A stretch of 64,000 bases of DNA from the NCBI RefSeq assembly GCF_030733685.1, contig NZ_JASHIM010000001.1:124001-188000 (forward strand), written 5' to 3'. The position numbers and the translations under genes were made by a program. The notes beneath the pieces are model-generated. The model was not told the DNA's origin. It made no database searches and saw nothing but the letters and a program-made list of their open reading frames with translations. Below are positions 23,915-31,991 of this stretch, in pieces; the stretch's first letter is position 1, and the number at the start of each line of letters is the position of its first letter. The stretch is from Roseovarius sp. MMSF_3281 (lineage in GTDB: Bacteria; Pseudomonadota; Alphaproteobacteria; Rhodobacterales; Rhodobacteraceae).

Positions 23915-25017
23915 TCTTTTTCACCGTCGCTTGAGTCTTCGGTCGTTGCATCTTGTTCGAGCATTGAGGCGGATGCAACCCGCGCCGCAAGCTTTTCATT
24001 GAAACCGGTCTGGGCCAGTTGGAAGGCCAGTTTCACCGCCGAGGAGACGCCCATTTCATCGGCCGCGCCATGGGATTTGACGACCGTTCCGTTCAGGCCA
24101 AGGAACACCCCGCCATTGGCGCGGCGCGGGTCGACGCGTTTTTTCAAACGCTTGAGAGAGGTATAGGCCAGAAGCGAGGCCAGGCGCGACAGCGGCGAAT
24201 ATTGGAAGGCTTCGCGCAGCAAGTCGGTGATCAGCCCGGCGGTGCCTTCGCCGGTTTTCAGCGCCACGTTGCCGGTAAACCCATCGGTCACGATCACATC
24301 GCATGAGGTGCCGGGCAGGTCACGCCCCTCGACGAAGCCGACGAATTCGAAATCCGCATGCCGTGCATTGGCCGAGATCAGGTCGTGCGCTTCCTTGAGT
24401 TCGGCGCGGCCCTTGTGTTCCTCGGTGCCGACATTCAGCAATCCGACACGCGGGCGGGTCAGGTCAAACCCGTTGCGCGCATAGGAAACCCCCATGAGGG
24501 CATATTGCATGAGATCCTTGGCGTCGGCGCGGATATCGGCGCCGCCATCCAGCATGATGTTGAAGCCTTGCGGGTTTTGCGATGGCCAAAGCACGCCGAT
24601 GGCCGGGCGGTAAATGCCGGGCAGTTTGCGCAGGCGCATGACGGACAATAGCATCAAGGCCCCGGTGTTGCCGCAGGAAACGCAAACCGTGGCCTCGCCG
24701 TCGCGGACCGATTCAAGGGCCGACCACATCGAAGTTTCGCGCCCGTTGCGCAAAACATTCGTGGGCTTGTCTTCCATTGACACGACGTCAGGTGCATGGC
24801 GCACCTCGCAGCGTCCGGCCAGATCGCGGCGCTTTGCCACCAAGGGCTCCAACACCTTTTTCTGACCGTGCAGAATAAAGCCGATGTCGGGATTCTTATG
24901 CGCCGAACGGGCAATGCCGGCAACCACGGCTGCCGGCCCCTGATCGCCACCCATGGCGTCAACTGAGATAACGATGCGCCCTTGCGCCGCGGTCGAGTGA
25001 TCCGATCGTGCGGTCAT
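23911..25017 (-). CDS. plsX: Phosphate acyltransferase PlsX
   Basis: A 368-residue enzyme that makes acyl-phosphate from acyl-ACP for phospholipid synthesis. Family marks include IVISVDAMGGDQGP at the start, CVSCGNTGALM, MLDGGADI, LLNVGTEEHKG and VIVTDGFTGNVALKTGEG. A short extra N-terminus (about 14 residues) and an acidic C-terminal tail (EQDATTEDSSDGEKE) extend the core. It lies 25 bases after rpmF and overlaps fabH by 4 bases. Confidence 0.96.
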   Translation of the reverse strand: MTARSDHSTAAQGRIVISVDAMGGDQGPAAVVAGIARSAHKNPDIGFILHGQKKVLEPLVAKRRDLAGRCEVRHAPDVVSMEDKPTNVLRNGRETSMWSALESVRDGEATVCVSCGNTGALMLLSVMRLRKLPGIYRPAIGVLWPSQNPQGFNIMLDGGADIRADAKDLMQYALMGVSYARNGFDLTRPRVGLLNVGTEEHKGRAELKEAHDLISANARHADFEFVGFVEGRDLPGTSCDVIVTDGFTGNVALKTGEGTAGLITDLLREAFQYSPLSRLASLLAYTSLKRLKKRVDPRRANGGVFLGLNGTVVKSHGAADEMGVSSAVKLAFQLAQTGFNEKLAARVASASMLEQDATTEDSSDGEKE

Positions 25018-25042
25018 GCGGACGCCCGCCCCCTAAAGTGTC

Positions 25043-25249
25043 TTAGGCTGCGTCGTCGTCCAGATCGACTTCGTCGGCCATGGCCACGACTTCGCGGTCG
25101 GCATAGTGACCGCAGGCCGAGCACACATGGTGCGGGCGCTTGAGTTCGCCGCAGTTGGGGCATTCGTTCGGGTTGGCCGCAGTCAGCGAGTCATGCGCAC
25201 GACGATTGTTGCGACGCGATTTCGATACTTTGTTCTGTTGGACAGCCAT
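25043..25249 (-). CDS. rpmF: 50S ribosomal protein L32
   Basis: A 68-residue protein with the zinc-ribbon cysteines C30, C33, C43 and C46 (CPNC ... CSAC) and the basic start [21 protein letters not shown]32 sits near the exit region of the large subunit. It belongs to the widespread yceD-rpmF-plsX-fabH arrangement. Confidence 0.97.
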   Translation of the reverse strand: MAVQQNKVSKSRRNNRRAHDSLTAANPNECPNCGELKRPHHVCSACGHYADREVVAMADEVDLDDDAA

Positions 25250-25416
25250 GTCACAACCTCAATTTCCTGTGGGCCGATGCGGCCCGGGTTTCACGGGTCA
25301 AGGCGGCTCTTAATCCGTGATGAGCCGCCGGTTCAACCCCAAATTCCGATGAGAGCGCGAAAATACAGCGAATCCCTTTCAGGGCAAGCGGTTTTTTGCA
25401 GCGTCGGGCAGGGGGG
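25250..25416. other. 167-base leader region between yceD and rpmF with a hairpin
   Basis: No gene is present. GGCGGCTC (25302-25309) and GAGCCGCC (25322-25329) form a perfect 8-bp stem with a 12-base loop. There is no T run after it in the direction of transcription, so it is not a classic terminator; it may be a leader structure or processing site between yceD and rpmF. Confidence 0.45.
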
Positions 25417-25971
25417 TTAATCACCGCCTTCCAGCTTCTTTTTGAGATCGGCAAGACCGGCGAATGGCTTTTGCCGCTCCTCTTCCAGGGGCCGGGCGCC
25501 GGGAGGGGTGAATTCAGCCTCGACCGGGGCGGCCTCGTCCTTGCGGGGATAGTCGGGCAGGGCCAGCGCGAGGGCTTCGATCATCACCGCCTCAAGGTCG
25601 ATACGTTCGCGCAGCGGCTCGATGGTTTCGTCCTCGGACATCTCGATTTCTTCGGCGTTGCTGGTCTCGTGCGGCATCTCGTCCAGAAAACGCCGGGTCA
25701 CGGGGACATCCAGCCGCGTGGTCACCGGCTCAAGCGTGACGACGCAGGGCTGTGTCACCGTGGCCCCCAGGGTTGCCTCAAGCCGCCAGTCGCGGCCACG
25801 GTCCGGATGCAATGCGCCCACGAAAGAAAGTTTGCGCAGGCCCGTCAGGTCAAGTTGTGCGGCAATCGCCTCGGAGGCGGGGCGATCGGGGCGCAGGTCA
25901 AAGCGATGCGGCCTGCGTTGCGGCAAATCGGCAACCCGCAAGACAGTGGTCTGAGGTGTGGTTTCGGCCAT
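25417..25971 (-). CDS. yceD: YceD family protein (DUF177)
   Basis: A 184-residue protein of the family named for large ribosomal RNA accumulation. The core reads LSFVGALHPDRGRDWRLEA, TQPCVVTLEPVTTRLDVPVTR and an acidic middle segment ending with the PDYPRKDE motif typical of the family. It usually precedes rpmF and is linked with 23S rRNA accumulation. Start at 25971; bamE is divergent, with an 88-base shared promoter gap. Confidence 0.88.
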   Translation of the reverse strand: MAETTPQTTVLRVADLPQRRPHRFDLRPDRPASEAIAAQLDLTGLRKLSFVGALHPDRGRDWRLEATLGATVTQPCVVTLEPVTTRLDVPVTRRFLDEMPHETSNAEEIEMSEDETIEPLRERIDLEAVMIEALALALPDYPRKDEAAPVEAEFTPPGARPLEEERQKPFAGLADLKKKLEGGD

Positions 25972-26059
25972 GGGCTGCGATCATCCTTTCTTGAACCTTG
26001 TACTCACCTTGTTGTAAGCGGGATAAAAGCCGCGTGCGGTCAAGATCAAGGGGGCAGAG

Positions 26060-26518
26060 ATGTCTGCGAGTAGAAACCGTGTCATGAGCATCGTTGCCGC
26101 TTTGGGCCTCTCGGCGCTTACAGCGTGTAGTGCGACCTATCGCAATCACGGCTACGTTCCGCCTGAAGACGACTTGCAACAACTGGTCGTCGGCGTCGAT
26201 ACACGCGCCACGGTGGATGATGTTGTTGGCCCGCCCTCGGTGGGCGGTGTGCTGGGCGACGGCAATTATTATTACGTGCGCAAGCGCGTTCGCGAATACG
26301 GCATGTTCCGCCCCGAGGTCGTCGAACGGCAGGTGTTGGCCATAAGCTTTGACGACACGGATGCCATTGCCAATATCGAACGGTTCGGCCTGTCCGACGG
26401 GAACATCGTGCCGCTGTCGCGCCGGGTGACCGATTCTTCGGTGGTCGATAACGGATTCCTGCGGCAAATGCTTAACAACATCGGCAATATCAACCCCGCC
26501 GACGCCTTCGGAGGATAA
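26060..26518 (+). CDS. bamE: Outer membrane assembly lipoprotein BamE (SmpA/OmlA)
   Basis: A 152-residue lipoprotein with signal MSASRNRVMSIVAALGLSAL and lipobox LTAC (C23). The mature part shows the BamE core: YVPPEDDLQQLVVGVDTRA (helical pair), VVGPPSVGGVLGDGNYYYV and VLAISFDDTDAIANIE. It is part of the BAM complex that inserts outer-membrane beta-barrels. GGGGCAGAG precedes the ATG. It diverges from yceD and is followed by an acyltransferase gene in the same direction. Confidence 0.9.
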   Translation: MSASRNRVMSIVAALGLSALTACSATYRNHGYVPPEDDLQQLVVGVDTRATVDDVVGPPSVGGVLGDGNYYYVRKRVREYGMFRPEVVERQVLAISFDDTDAIANIERFGLSDGNIVPLSRRVTDSSVVDNGFLRQMLNNIGNINPADAFGG

Positions 26519-26589
26519 CGTCACAGCCCTGTCATGGCTTGCGTGCTAGGGGAGGCGCGCATACGCTTTGCCACAGCGGGAGTAAGCTG

Positions 26590-27330
26590 ATGACAGGGTT
26601 TTCAAAGGGGCGGTACAGCGCGCGCCATGCCACGGGCCCCGATGATATCGAGGCCGCCCAGAGGCTGCGGCACCTGGCCTTTCACGGGCCTTCGCGCGAA
26701 GGCCTTGACCGTGATCCTTTCGATGACATCTGCACGCATATCCTGGTTGAAGAGGCCGCCAGCGGGCGATTGGTCTGTTGTTTTCGCATTCTGCCCCTGG
26801 CCTGCGGTGGCGAGATCGGGCGGAGTTACTCGGCGCAGTTTTACGAATTGTCGGCCTTGTCGGCCTTCGAGGGCCCGATGGTGGAAATGGGCCGATTCTG
26901 CGTGGACCCGGAGGCGCGCGACCCCGATATCGTTCGCGTGGCATGGGCCGCGATGACCCGGTACGTGGATGACAATGGCGTTGAAATGTTGTTTGGCTGC
27001 TCCTCGTTCAAGGGGACGGATTGCGACGCCTATCACGATGCCTTTGCCATGCTGGCGGCCAAACATTTGGCCCCGCGACGTTGGTGGCCGCGGGTCAAGG
27101 CGCCCTCGGTGGTGGAGTTCGCCAAGAAGCTGGGACGCCGCAAACCGGATGCCAAGCAGGCCATGTTGCGCATGCCGCCTTTGCTCAGGACCTATCTTTT
27201 GATGGGGGGATGGGTCAGCGACCACGCGGTCGTGGATCGGCAGATGAACACGCTGCATGTTTTTACCGGGCTTGAGATCGCCACGATTCCGCCGGCCCGC
27301 AAGCGGCTTTTGCGGGCCGTGGCGCAATAG
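26590..27330 (+). CDS. N-acyltransferase of the OlsB/GlsB type (second paralog)
   Basis: A 246-residue GNAT-fold acyltransferase of the ornithine-lipid OlsB family: DDIEAAQRLRHLAFHG, EMGRFCVDPEARDPDIVRV and MLFGCSSFKGTDC correspond to EMRAAQRLRYRVFVEEL, ELGRSCLDAKYRGG and LFGVASFHGTDA in the olsB gene at 46273. This copy is not next to an O-acyltransferase. Marine Rhodobacteraceae carry both OlsB and a separate GlsB that acylates glutamine; position away from olsA suggests GlsB, but substrate cannot be read from sequence alone. A longer upstream frame is rejected for lack of a ribosome site. Confidence 0.75.
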   Translation: MTGFSKGRYSARHATGPDDIEAAQRLRHLAFHGPSREGLDRDPFDDICTHILVEEAASGRLVCCFRILPLACGGEIGRSYSAQFYELSALSAFEGPMVEMGRFCVDPEARDPDIVRVAWAAMTRYVDDNGVEMLFGCSSFKGTDCDAYHDAFAMLAAKHLAPRRWWPRVKAPSVVEFAKKLGRRKPDAKQAMLRMPPLLRTYLLMGGWVSDHAVVDRQMNTLHVFTGLEIATIPPARKRLLRAVAQ

Positions 27331-27419
27331 CGCGCTTCGCGGACAGTCCAGCGGTGTTTTCCAAACGCGGGAATTCGAGCCACCTTGACGGCTGCGCAGC
27401 GCCGGGATAGCCCGCCTGC

Positions 27420-29243
27420 ATGGCTCGTGCTCCGCTTATGCAACTTTCCGATATATCGCTCACCTTCGGCGGTGAGCCCGTGTTCCATGACCTGTCACTG
27501 GTGATTCAACCGGGTGATCGGGTGGCCCTTGTCGGGCGCAATGGTTCGGGCAAATCCACCTTGATGAAAGTCATGGCCGGACTGGTCGAAAGTGACGCCG
27601 GGGACCGTGTTGTGCCGCCGGGAACCAGCGTTGGCTATATGGAACAAGAGCCTGACATGTCAGGATTTTCCACGCTGGGAGAGTTTGCCTCGAGCGCCTT
27701 GGACGCGGGCGAGATGTACCGGGTTGAGATGGCTGCCGAAGGTCTGAAATTCGATCCCGGCCGCCCGGTGGAAACCGCCTCGGGCGGGGAGCGGCGGCGC
27801 GCGGCCTTGGCCAAACTGATGGCCGAAGCGCCAGATCTGATGCTGCTGGACGAGCCGACCAACCACTTGGATATCGAGGCCATCGCATGGCTTGAAGCCG
27901 AGTTGAAACAGACCCGCGCCGCCTTTGTGCTGATTAGCCACGACCGCGCCTTTTTACGTGAACTTACCCGTGCAACCCTTTGGATTGACAGGGGAAAAAT
28001 GCGCAGGCAAGAGCGAGGTTTCGAAGGGTTCGAGGCCTGGCGCGACAAGGTTTGGCAAGAAGAAGACGACGCCCGCCACAAGCTGGACCGCAAGATCAAA
28101 TCCGAGGCTCGCTGGGCCGTGGAAGGCATCAGCGCCCGGCGCAAGCGCAACCAGGGGCGGGTGCGCGCCTTGCAAGACCTGCGTTCCGAACGCGCCGCGC
28201 AAATCAAGCGGCAAGGTACCGCGGCCATGGCGCTGGAGTCGGGGCCCAAGTCGGGTAAGAAGGTTATCGAAGCCAAAGATATTTCAAAGGCTTATGCCGA
28301 TAAGGTGATCCTGCGCGATTTCTCGATTCGTGTTCAACGCGGTGATCGTGTGGCCTTTGTCGGCCCGAATGGCGTGGGCAAAACCACGCTTCTCAAGATG
28401 CTGTTGAAAGAGGTTGAGCCGGATAGCGGCAGCGTTACCCATGGCACCAACCTGCTGCCCGTGGTCTTTGATCAGGCCCGCGCGCAGCTTGACCCGGACA
28501 TGACCCTTTGGGACAGCCTGACCGGCGACAAGGATATGCGGGTTTCGGGGCAGGCCGATCAGGTCATGGTGCGCGGCCAGCCGCGCCATGTGGTGGGCTA
28601 TCTCAAGGACTTTCTGTTTGATGAAAGACAGGCAAGAGCGGCTGTTAAGTCATTGTCAGGCGGGGAAAAAGCGCGTTTGCTTTTGGCCAAGCTGATGGCG
28701 CGGGAAAGCAATGTTCTGGTGCTGGACGAGCCGACCAACGACTTGGACATCGAAACGCTGGACCTGTTGCAGGAACTGCTGGACGACTATGACGGCACCG
28801 TCCTTCTGGTCAGTCACGACCGGGATTTTCTGGACCGGGTGGCCACCACAACCATTGCCATGGAAGGCAACGGGCGGGCCACGGTCTATGCCGGGGGTTG
28901 GAGCGATTATCAGGCGCAGAAGGGGGACGTTGCCAAGCCTGGCGAGCCCAAAAACGCCGAAAAATCAAAGCCCAAGAAGCAAGAGGAAAAAAACGCCCCA
29001 CAGGCCAAACCCAAGCTGAGCTTTACCGAGAAACACCGGCTTGAGGAACTGCCCAAGGAGTTGGAGCGGCTGGAAGCCGAGATTGCCAAGCTGGAGGCGC
29101 TACTGGCCGATTCTGAGCTTTTCACCCGTGAGCCGGTCAAGTTCAAGAAGGCCACCGAGGCCCTGACCACCCGGCAGGAGGCGCTTGAGGCGGCCGAGGA
29201 AGAGTGGCTTGAGTTGGCCGAGAAGGCAGAAAATGCTGGCTGA
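27420..29243 (+). CDS. uup: ABC-F ATPase, Uup type
   Basis: A 607-residue soluble protein with two ABC ATPase domains: Walker A GRNGSGKST near 40 and GPNGVGKTT near 316, signatures SGGERR and SGGEKA, Walker B LMLLDEPTNHLDIEA and LVLDEPTNDLDIE. No membrane domain. The C-terminus (about 500-607) is a Lys/Glu-rich linker and coiled coil typical of Uup, which binds DNA or ribosomes. ABC-F proteins act on stalled ribosomes or, for Uup, in replication-linked events. It ends 7 bases before a set of four 11-bp repeats. Confidence 0.9.
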   Translation: MARAPLMQLSDISLTFGGEPVFHDLSLVIQPGDRVALVGRNGSGKSTLMKVMAGLVESDAGDRVVPPGTSVGYMEQEPDMSGFSTLGEFASSALDAGEMYRVEMAAEGLKFDPGRPVETASGGERRRAALAKLMAEAPDLMLLDEPTNHLDIEAIAWLEAELKQTRAAFVLISHDRAFLRELTRATLWIDRGKMRRQERGFEGFEAWRDKVWQEEDDARHKLDRKIKSEARWAVEGISARRKRNQGRVRALQDLRSERAAQIKRQGTAAMALESGPKSGKKVIEAKDISKAYADKVILRDFSIRVQRGDRVAFVGPNGVGKTTLLKMLLKEVEPDSGSVTHGTNLLPVVFDQARAQLDPDMTLWDSLTGDKDMRVSGQADQVMVRGQPRHVVGYLKDFLFDERQARAAVKSLSGGEKARLLLAKLMARESNVLVLDEPTNDLDIETLDLLQELLDDYDGTVLLVSHDRDFLDRVATTTIAMEGNGRATVYAGGWSDYQAQKGDVAKPGEPKNAEKSKPKKQEEKNAPQAKPKLSFTEKHRLEELPKELERLEAEIAKLEALLADSELFTREPVKFKKATEALTTRQEALEAAEEEWLELAEKAENAG

Positions 29244-29250
29244 ATCGGCT

Positions 29251-29294
29251 TGTCGGTATAACGTCGGCATCATGTCGGTACTACGTCGGTGCGA
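29251..29294. repeat. Four tandem 11-bp repeats directly before the K+ channel start codon
   Basis: TGTCGGTATAA, CGTCGGCATCA, TGTCGGTACTA and CGTCGGTGCGA follow each other without gaps; consensus [TC]GTCGG[TC]ATxA. They fill nearly all the space between the uup stop (29243) and the ATG at 29297 and leave no room for a normal ribosome site. An 11-bp period puts each unit on nearly the same face of the helix, as for an array of protein-binding sites; it could equally be a replication-slippage repeat. Confidence 0.75.
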
Positions 29295-29296
29295 AA

Positions 29297-30079
29297 ATGT
29301 CTGAGGACAGGCCCCTGAAGGATCGTGTCAGGCTGCTTTACGAAGGGCGCAGCCAACGCGCGTCGCGCTTTCGCTATGCGCTTTTGTTTTTCGATGCGGT
29401 GACGATCATCTTCTTTCTGGCCACGGCGGCCATGCCGATCACCCGCGAATTGCTGATGGCCGATGCGGTTATCGGCGGGTTGATCGCGCTGGACCTGATC
29501 CTGCGGGTCTGGATTGCCGATAACAGGATGCGTTTCCTGCGGCGGTTTTACGTGATCGTGGACATCGCGGTTCTGGCCTCGCTTCTGGCGACGCCGTTCT
29601 TGGGGCAGGGGTTGGCGGTGCTTCGGGTGCTTCGCTCGCTTCGCCTGATCCATTCCTATCACCTGATGCGCGACCTGCGGCGGGATTCGCTTTTGTTCCG
29701 GCGGCATGAGGATGCGATCATCGCGGCGGTGAACCTGTTGGTCTTTATCTTTGCGATGACGGCGATCGTGCTGGTCGTGCGTGGGCAGGAGGAGCCGGGG
29801 ATCACCAATTATGTCGATGCGCTGTATTTCACGGTTGCCACGCTGACCACGACGGGCTTTGGAGATATCACCATGACAACGCCCATGGGGCGGCTACTGT
29901 CGGTGGGAATCATGGTGGTTGGGGTTGGCCTGTTCCTGCAATTGGTGCGGGCGATATTCTCGCCCGCGAAGGTCAAGCACAAGTGCCCGGAATGCGGGCT
30001 GACCAAGCATGATACGGATGCTATTCACTGTAAGCATTGCGGTCACGACCTTAAGATCGAGACCGAGGGCGCGACCTAA
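29297..30079 (+). CDS. Voltage-gated-type K+ channel with C-terminal zinc ribbon
   Basis: A 260-residue membrane protein. Six helices are visible: S1-S3 (35-120), an arginine-spaced S4-like segment RVLRSLRLIHSYHLMRDLRR near 120, S5 (150-170), a pore loop with the selectivity filter TTTGFGD near 185-191, and S6 (198-220). After S6 a compact C4-type zinc ribbon follows: CPEC at about 229-232 and CKHC about 13 residues later. A cytoplasmic zinc ribbon directly after S6 is unusual and may tie gating to metal or redox state. No ribosome site is seen; the start lies right after four 11-bp repeats. Confidence 0.85.
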   Translation: MSEDRPLKDRVRLLYEGRSQRASRFRYALLFFDAVTIIFFLATAAMPITRELLMADAVIGGLIALDLILRVWIADNRMRFLRRFYVIVDIAVLASLLATPFLGQGLAVLRVLRSLRLIHSYHLMRDLRRDSLLFRRHEDAIIAAVNLLVFIFAMTAIVLVVRGQEEPGITNYVDALYFTVATLTTTGFGDITMTTPMGRLLSVGIMVVGVGLFLQLVRAIFSPAKVKHKCPECGLTKHDTDAIHCKHCGHDLKIETEGAT

Positions 30080-30083
30080 CGCG

Positions 30084-30839
30084 TCACTGCATGCGCAGGG
30101 CGCCGTCGAGGCGGATAACCTCACCGTTCAGGTAGTCGCATTCCACGATGAAGCGGGCAAGCGCGGCGTATTCCGCCGGATCGCCAAGGCGCTTGGGGAA
30201 GGTCACGTCCTGCGCAAGGCTGTCCTGTACCTCGTGAGGCAGACCCTGCATCATCGGGGTGAGAAAGATGCCCGGCGCGATTGCCATCACGCGGATGCCT
30301 TCGCGCGTGAGATCCCGCGCCATGGGCAGGGAAAGGCCGACGATCCCGCCCTTTGAGGCGGCATAGGCCGCTTGCCCCTTCTGCCCGTCGAAGGCGGCGA
30401 TGGAGGCAGTGTTGATGATCACACCGCGTTGGCCGTTTGCATCCGCGTCGTTTTGGGCAATCTCGGCGGCCGCAAGGCGCGCCACGTTGAAGGACCCTAT
30501 CAGGTTGATGTCAATCGTACGCTGGAAGGCGGCCAAGTCATGCGGGCCGTTCTTGCCAAGGGTTTTCTCGCCAGTCGCGATCCCGGCACAGTTGAGGGCG
30601 GTGGTGATCTTGCCCATGCGCGATTTGGCGGTGGCAATCGCGTGTTTGACCGAGTCTTCATCGGTTACGTCGGTTTCAACGAAGGTCGCGCCGATTTCTT
30701 TCGCGGTAGCCTCGCCTCGTGCGGTGTCACGGTCGAGGATCGTGACCTTCGCGCCCTGGTCGCGGAAATGGCGGGCCGTGGCCTCGCCCAGCCCGGAGGC
30801 GCCCCCGGTGATGATCGCGGCGGAATCGGTGATGCGCAT
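30084..30839 (-). CDS. Short-chain dehydrogenase (3-hydroxyacyl-CoA dehydrogenase type II-like)
   Basis: A 251-residue classical SDR: nucleotide motif TGGASGLG near residue 11-18, NCAG, catalytic serine in NTASIAAFDG, and YAASKGG (Tyr-x3-Lys). The sequence resembles type II 3-hydroxyacyl-CoA dehydrogenases that act in fatty-acid or branched-chain oxidation with NAD. AAGGGGG precedes the ATG at 30839. It is convergent with the K+ channel gene, with only 4 bases between their ends. Confidence 0.85.
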   Translation of the reverse strand: MRITDSAAIITGGASGLGEATARHFRDQGAKVTILDRDTARGEATAKEIGATFVETDVTDEDSVKHAIATAKSRMGKITTALNCAGIATGEKTLGKNGPHDLAAFQRTIDINLIGSFNVARLAAAEIAQNDADANGQRGVIINTASIAAFDGQKGQAAYAASKGGIVGLSLPMARDLTREGIRVMAIAPGIFLTPMMQGLPHEVQDSLAQDVTFPKRLGDPAEYAALARFIVECDYLNGEVIRLDGALRMQ

Positions 30840-30897
30840 GGGGACCCCCTTTGCAATAAATGAACAAGTGTTCAGCTAGCGTAAGGGTGGGCCCCTG

Positions 30898-31950
30898 TCA
30901 AAGGAAACGGCGCAGCCAACGACGGGTAAGCGACAGCCCAAGCACGGTGACAATGATGCGCCAGATATGGTGCAGGGTGACAAGCGCCGGGTTGGCCTGA
31001 AGGCTGAGGGCGACAAGCGCCATTTCGGTCACACCACCGGGGGCGAAGGAAATGAGCATGGTGTCGAAGGGTTCGTCAACGGTAAGATAAAGCGCCTCGG
31101 CGCATATGGCGGCAAGGATGAGCATCCCGGCGACAGAAACCAGTGAAAGCGCCACGCCACGCAGGATCAGGGCGTGGCTAAGGCCGGTAAAGCGCATGCC
31201 AAGCGCTGTGCCCACCACCACCTGTGCCACGTTGACCAGCCATTGAGGAATATCGATCGGGAAAGCCCCGGTAAGCGACAAAAGCGCGGCCACCGCCATC
31301 GGCCCGGTAAGTTGCTTGGCAGGCAAACGCAGGACGTGGCCCAATGCAAGGCCGGCCAGACCGGCAAGGACGATCCAGGGAAGGGAATGCCATGGCACGG
31401 CATCGCGGGCCAATGTCATGCCGCCCGCACTGCCCACAGGCTCCCCAAGCCAGAACGAAAGTCCAAGGGGCAGGGCGGTGACCACCACGATCACGCGCAG
31501 GAATTGTTGCAGGGTCAGGCGCGCAAGATCGGCCCCGGCCTCTTCCCCCATGGCGATGGATTCGAAAAGGCCACCGGGGGTCGCCGCGTAAAAGGCCGTA
31601 GCGCGATCATAGGCGCCGAGGCGACGAAAGACCCAGAAGTTAAAGCCATGCGCCACCACGACAAAAAAGGTAAGCGCGACGAGGCTGAGCATCAGGCGGG
31701 GGATTTGCACGAAAAGCTCGGGCGTGACCTGCGCCCCGATCATCAGGCCGATCACGGCGATGAACAGAAGCCTGAGCCAATGCGGGAATCGGTAGCCGTC
31801 GGGCAGGTGCGCAGGAAAGGCCATGGCCACGGTAGCGCTTAGCACAAGCGCCCCCATGAGGAAGGGCAGTGGCAGGCCAAGGGCCTGCGCGGCGAGGGCG
31901 GCGATCGTGCTTAGGCCAAGCAGCGCGAATGTAGTCAGGATATGCGGCAT
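30898..31950 (-). CDS. AbrB-type membrane protein (PF05145 family)
   Basis: A 350-residue inner-membrane protein with about nine to ten helices in two halves, each carrying the family loop (GLMIGAQVTPE and LPFLMGALV in the first half; GTALGMRFT and ISFAPGGVTEMALVAL in the second). The family is often annotated AbrB or ammonia monooxygenase, but this membrane type is not the DNA-binding AbrB; transport is more likely. The start at 31950 follows GGAGCT; a longer start at 31989 lacks a ribosome site. It lies downstream of the molybdenum hydroxylase genes, 42 bases apart. Confidence 0.8.
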   Translation of the reverse strand: MPHILTTFALLGLSTIAALAAQALGLPLPFLMGALVLSATVAMAFPAHLPDGYRFPHWLRLLFIAVIGLMIGAQVTPELFVQIPRLMLSLVALTFFVVVAHGFNFWVFRRLGAYDRATAFYAATPGGLFESIAMGEEAGADLARLTLQQFLRVIVVVTALPLGLSFWLGEPVGSAGGMTLARDAVPWHSLPWIVLAGLAGLALGHVLRLPAKQLTGPMAVAALLSLTGAFPIDIPQWLVNVAQVVVGTALGMRFTGLSHALILRGVALSLVSVAGMLILAAICAEALYLTVDEPFDTMLISFAPGGVTEMALVALSLQANPALVTLHHIWRIIVTVLGLSLTRRWLRRFL

Positions 31951-31991
31951 AGCTCCATGAAGCACCCCGCGCCGGGCTTGGCAAGGCATGG

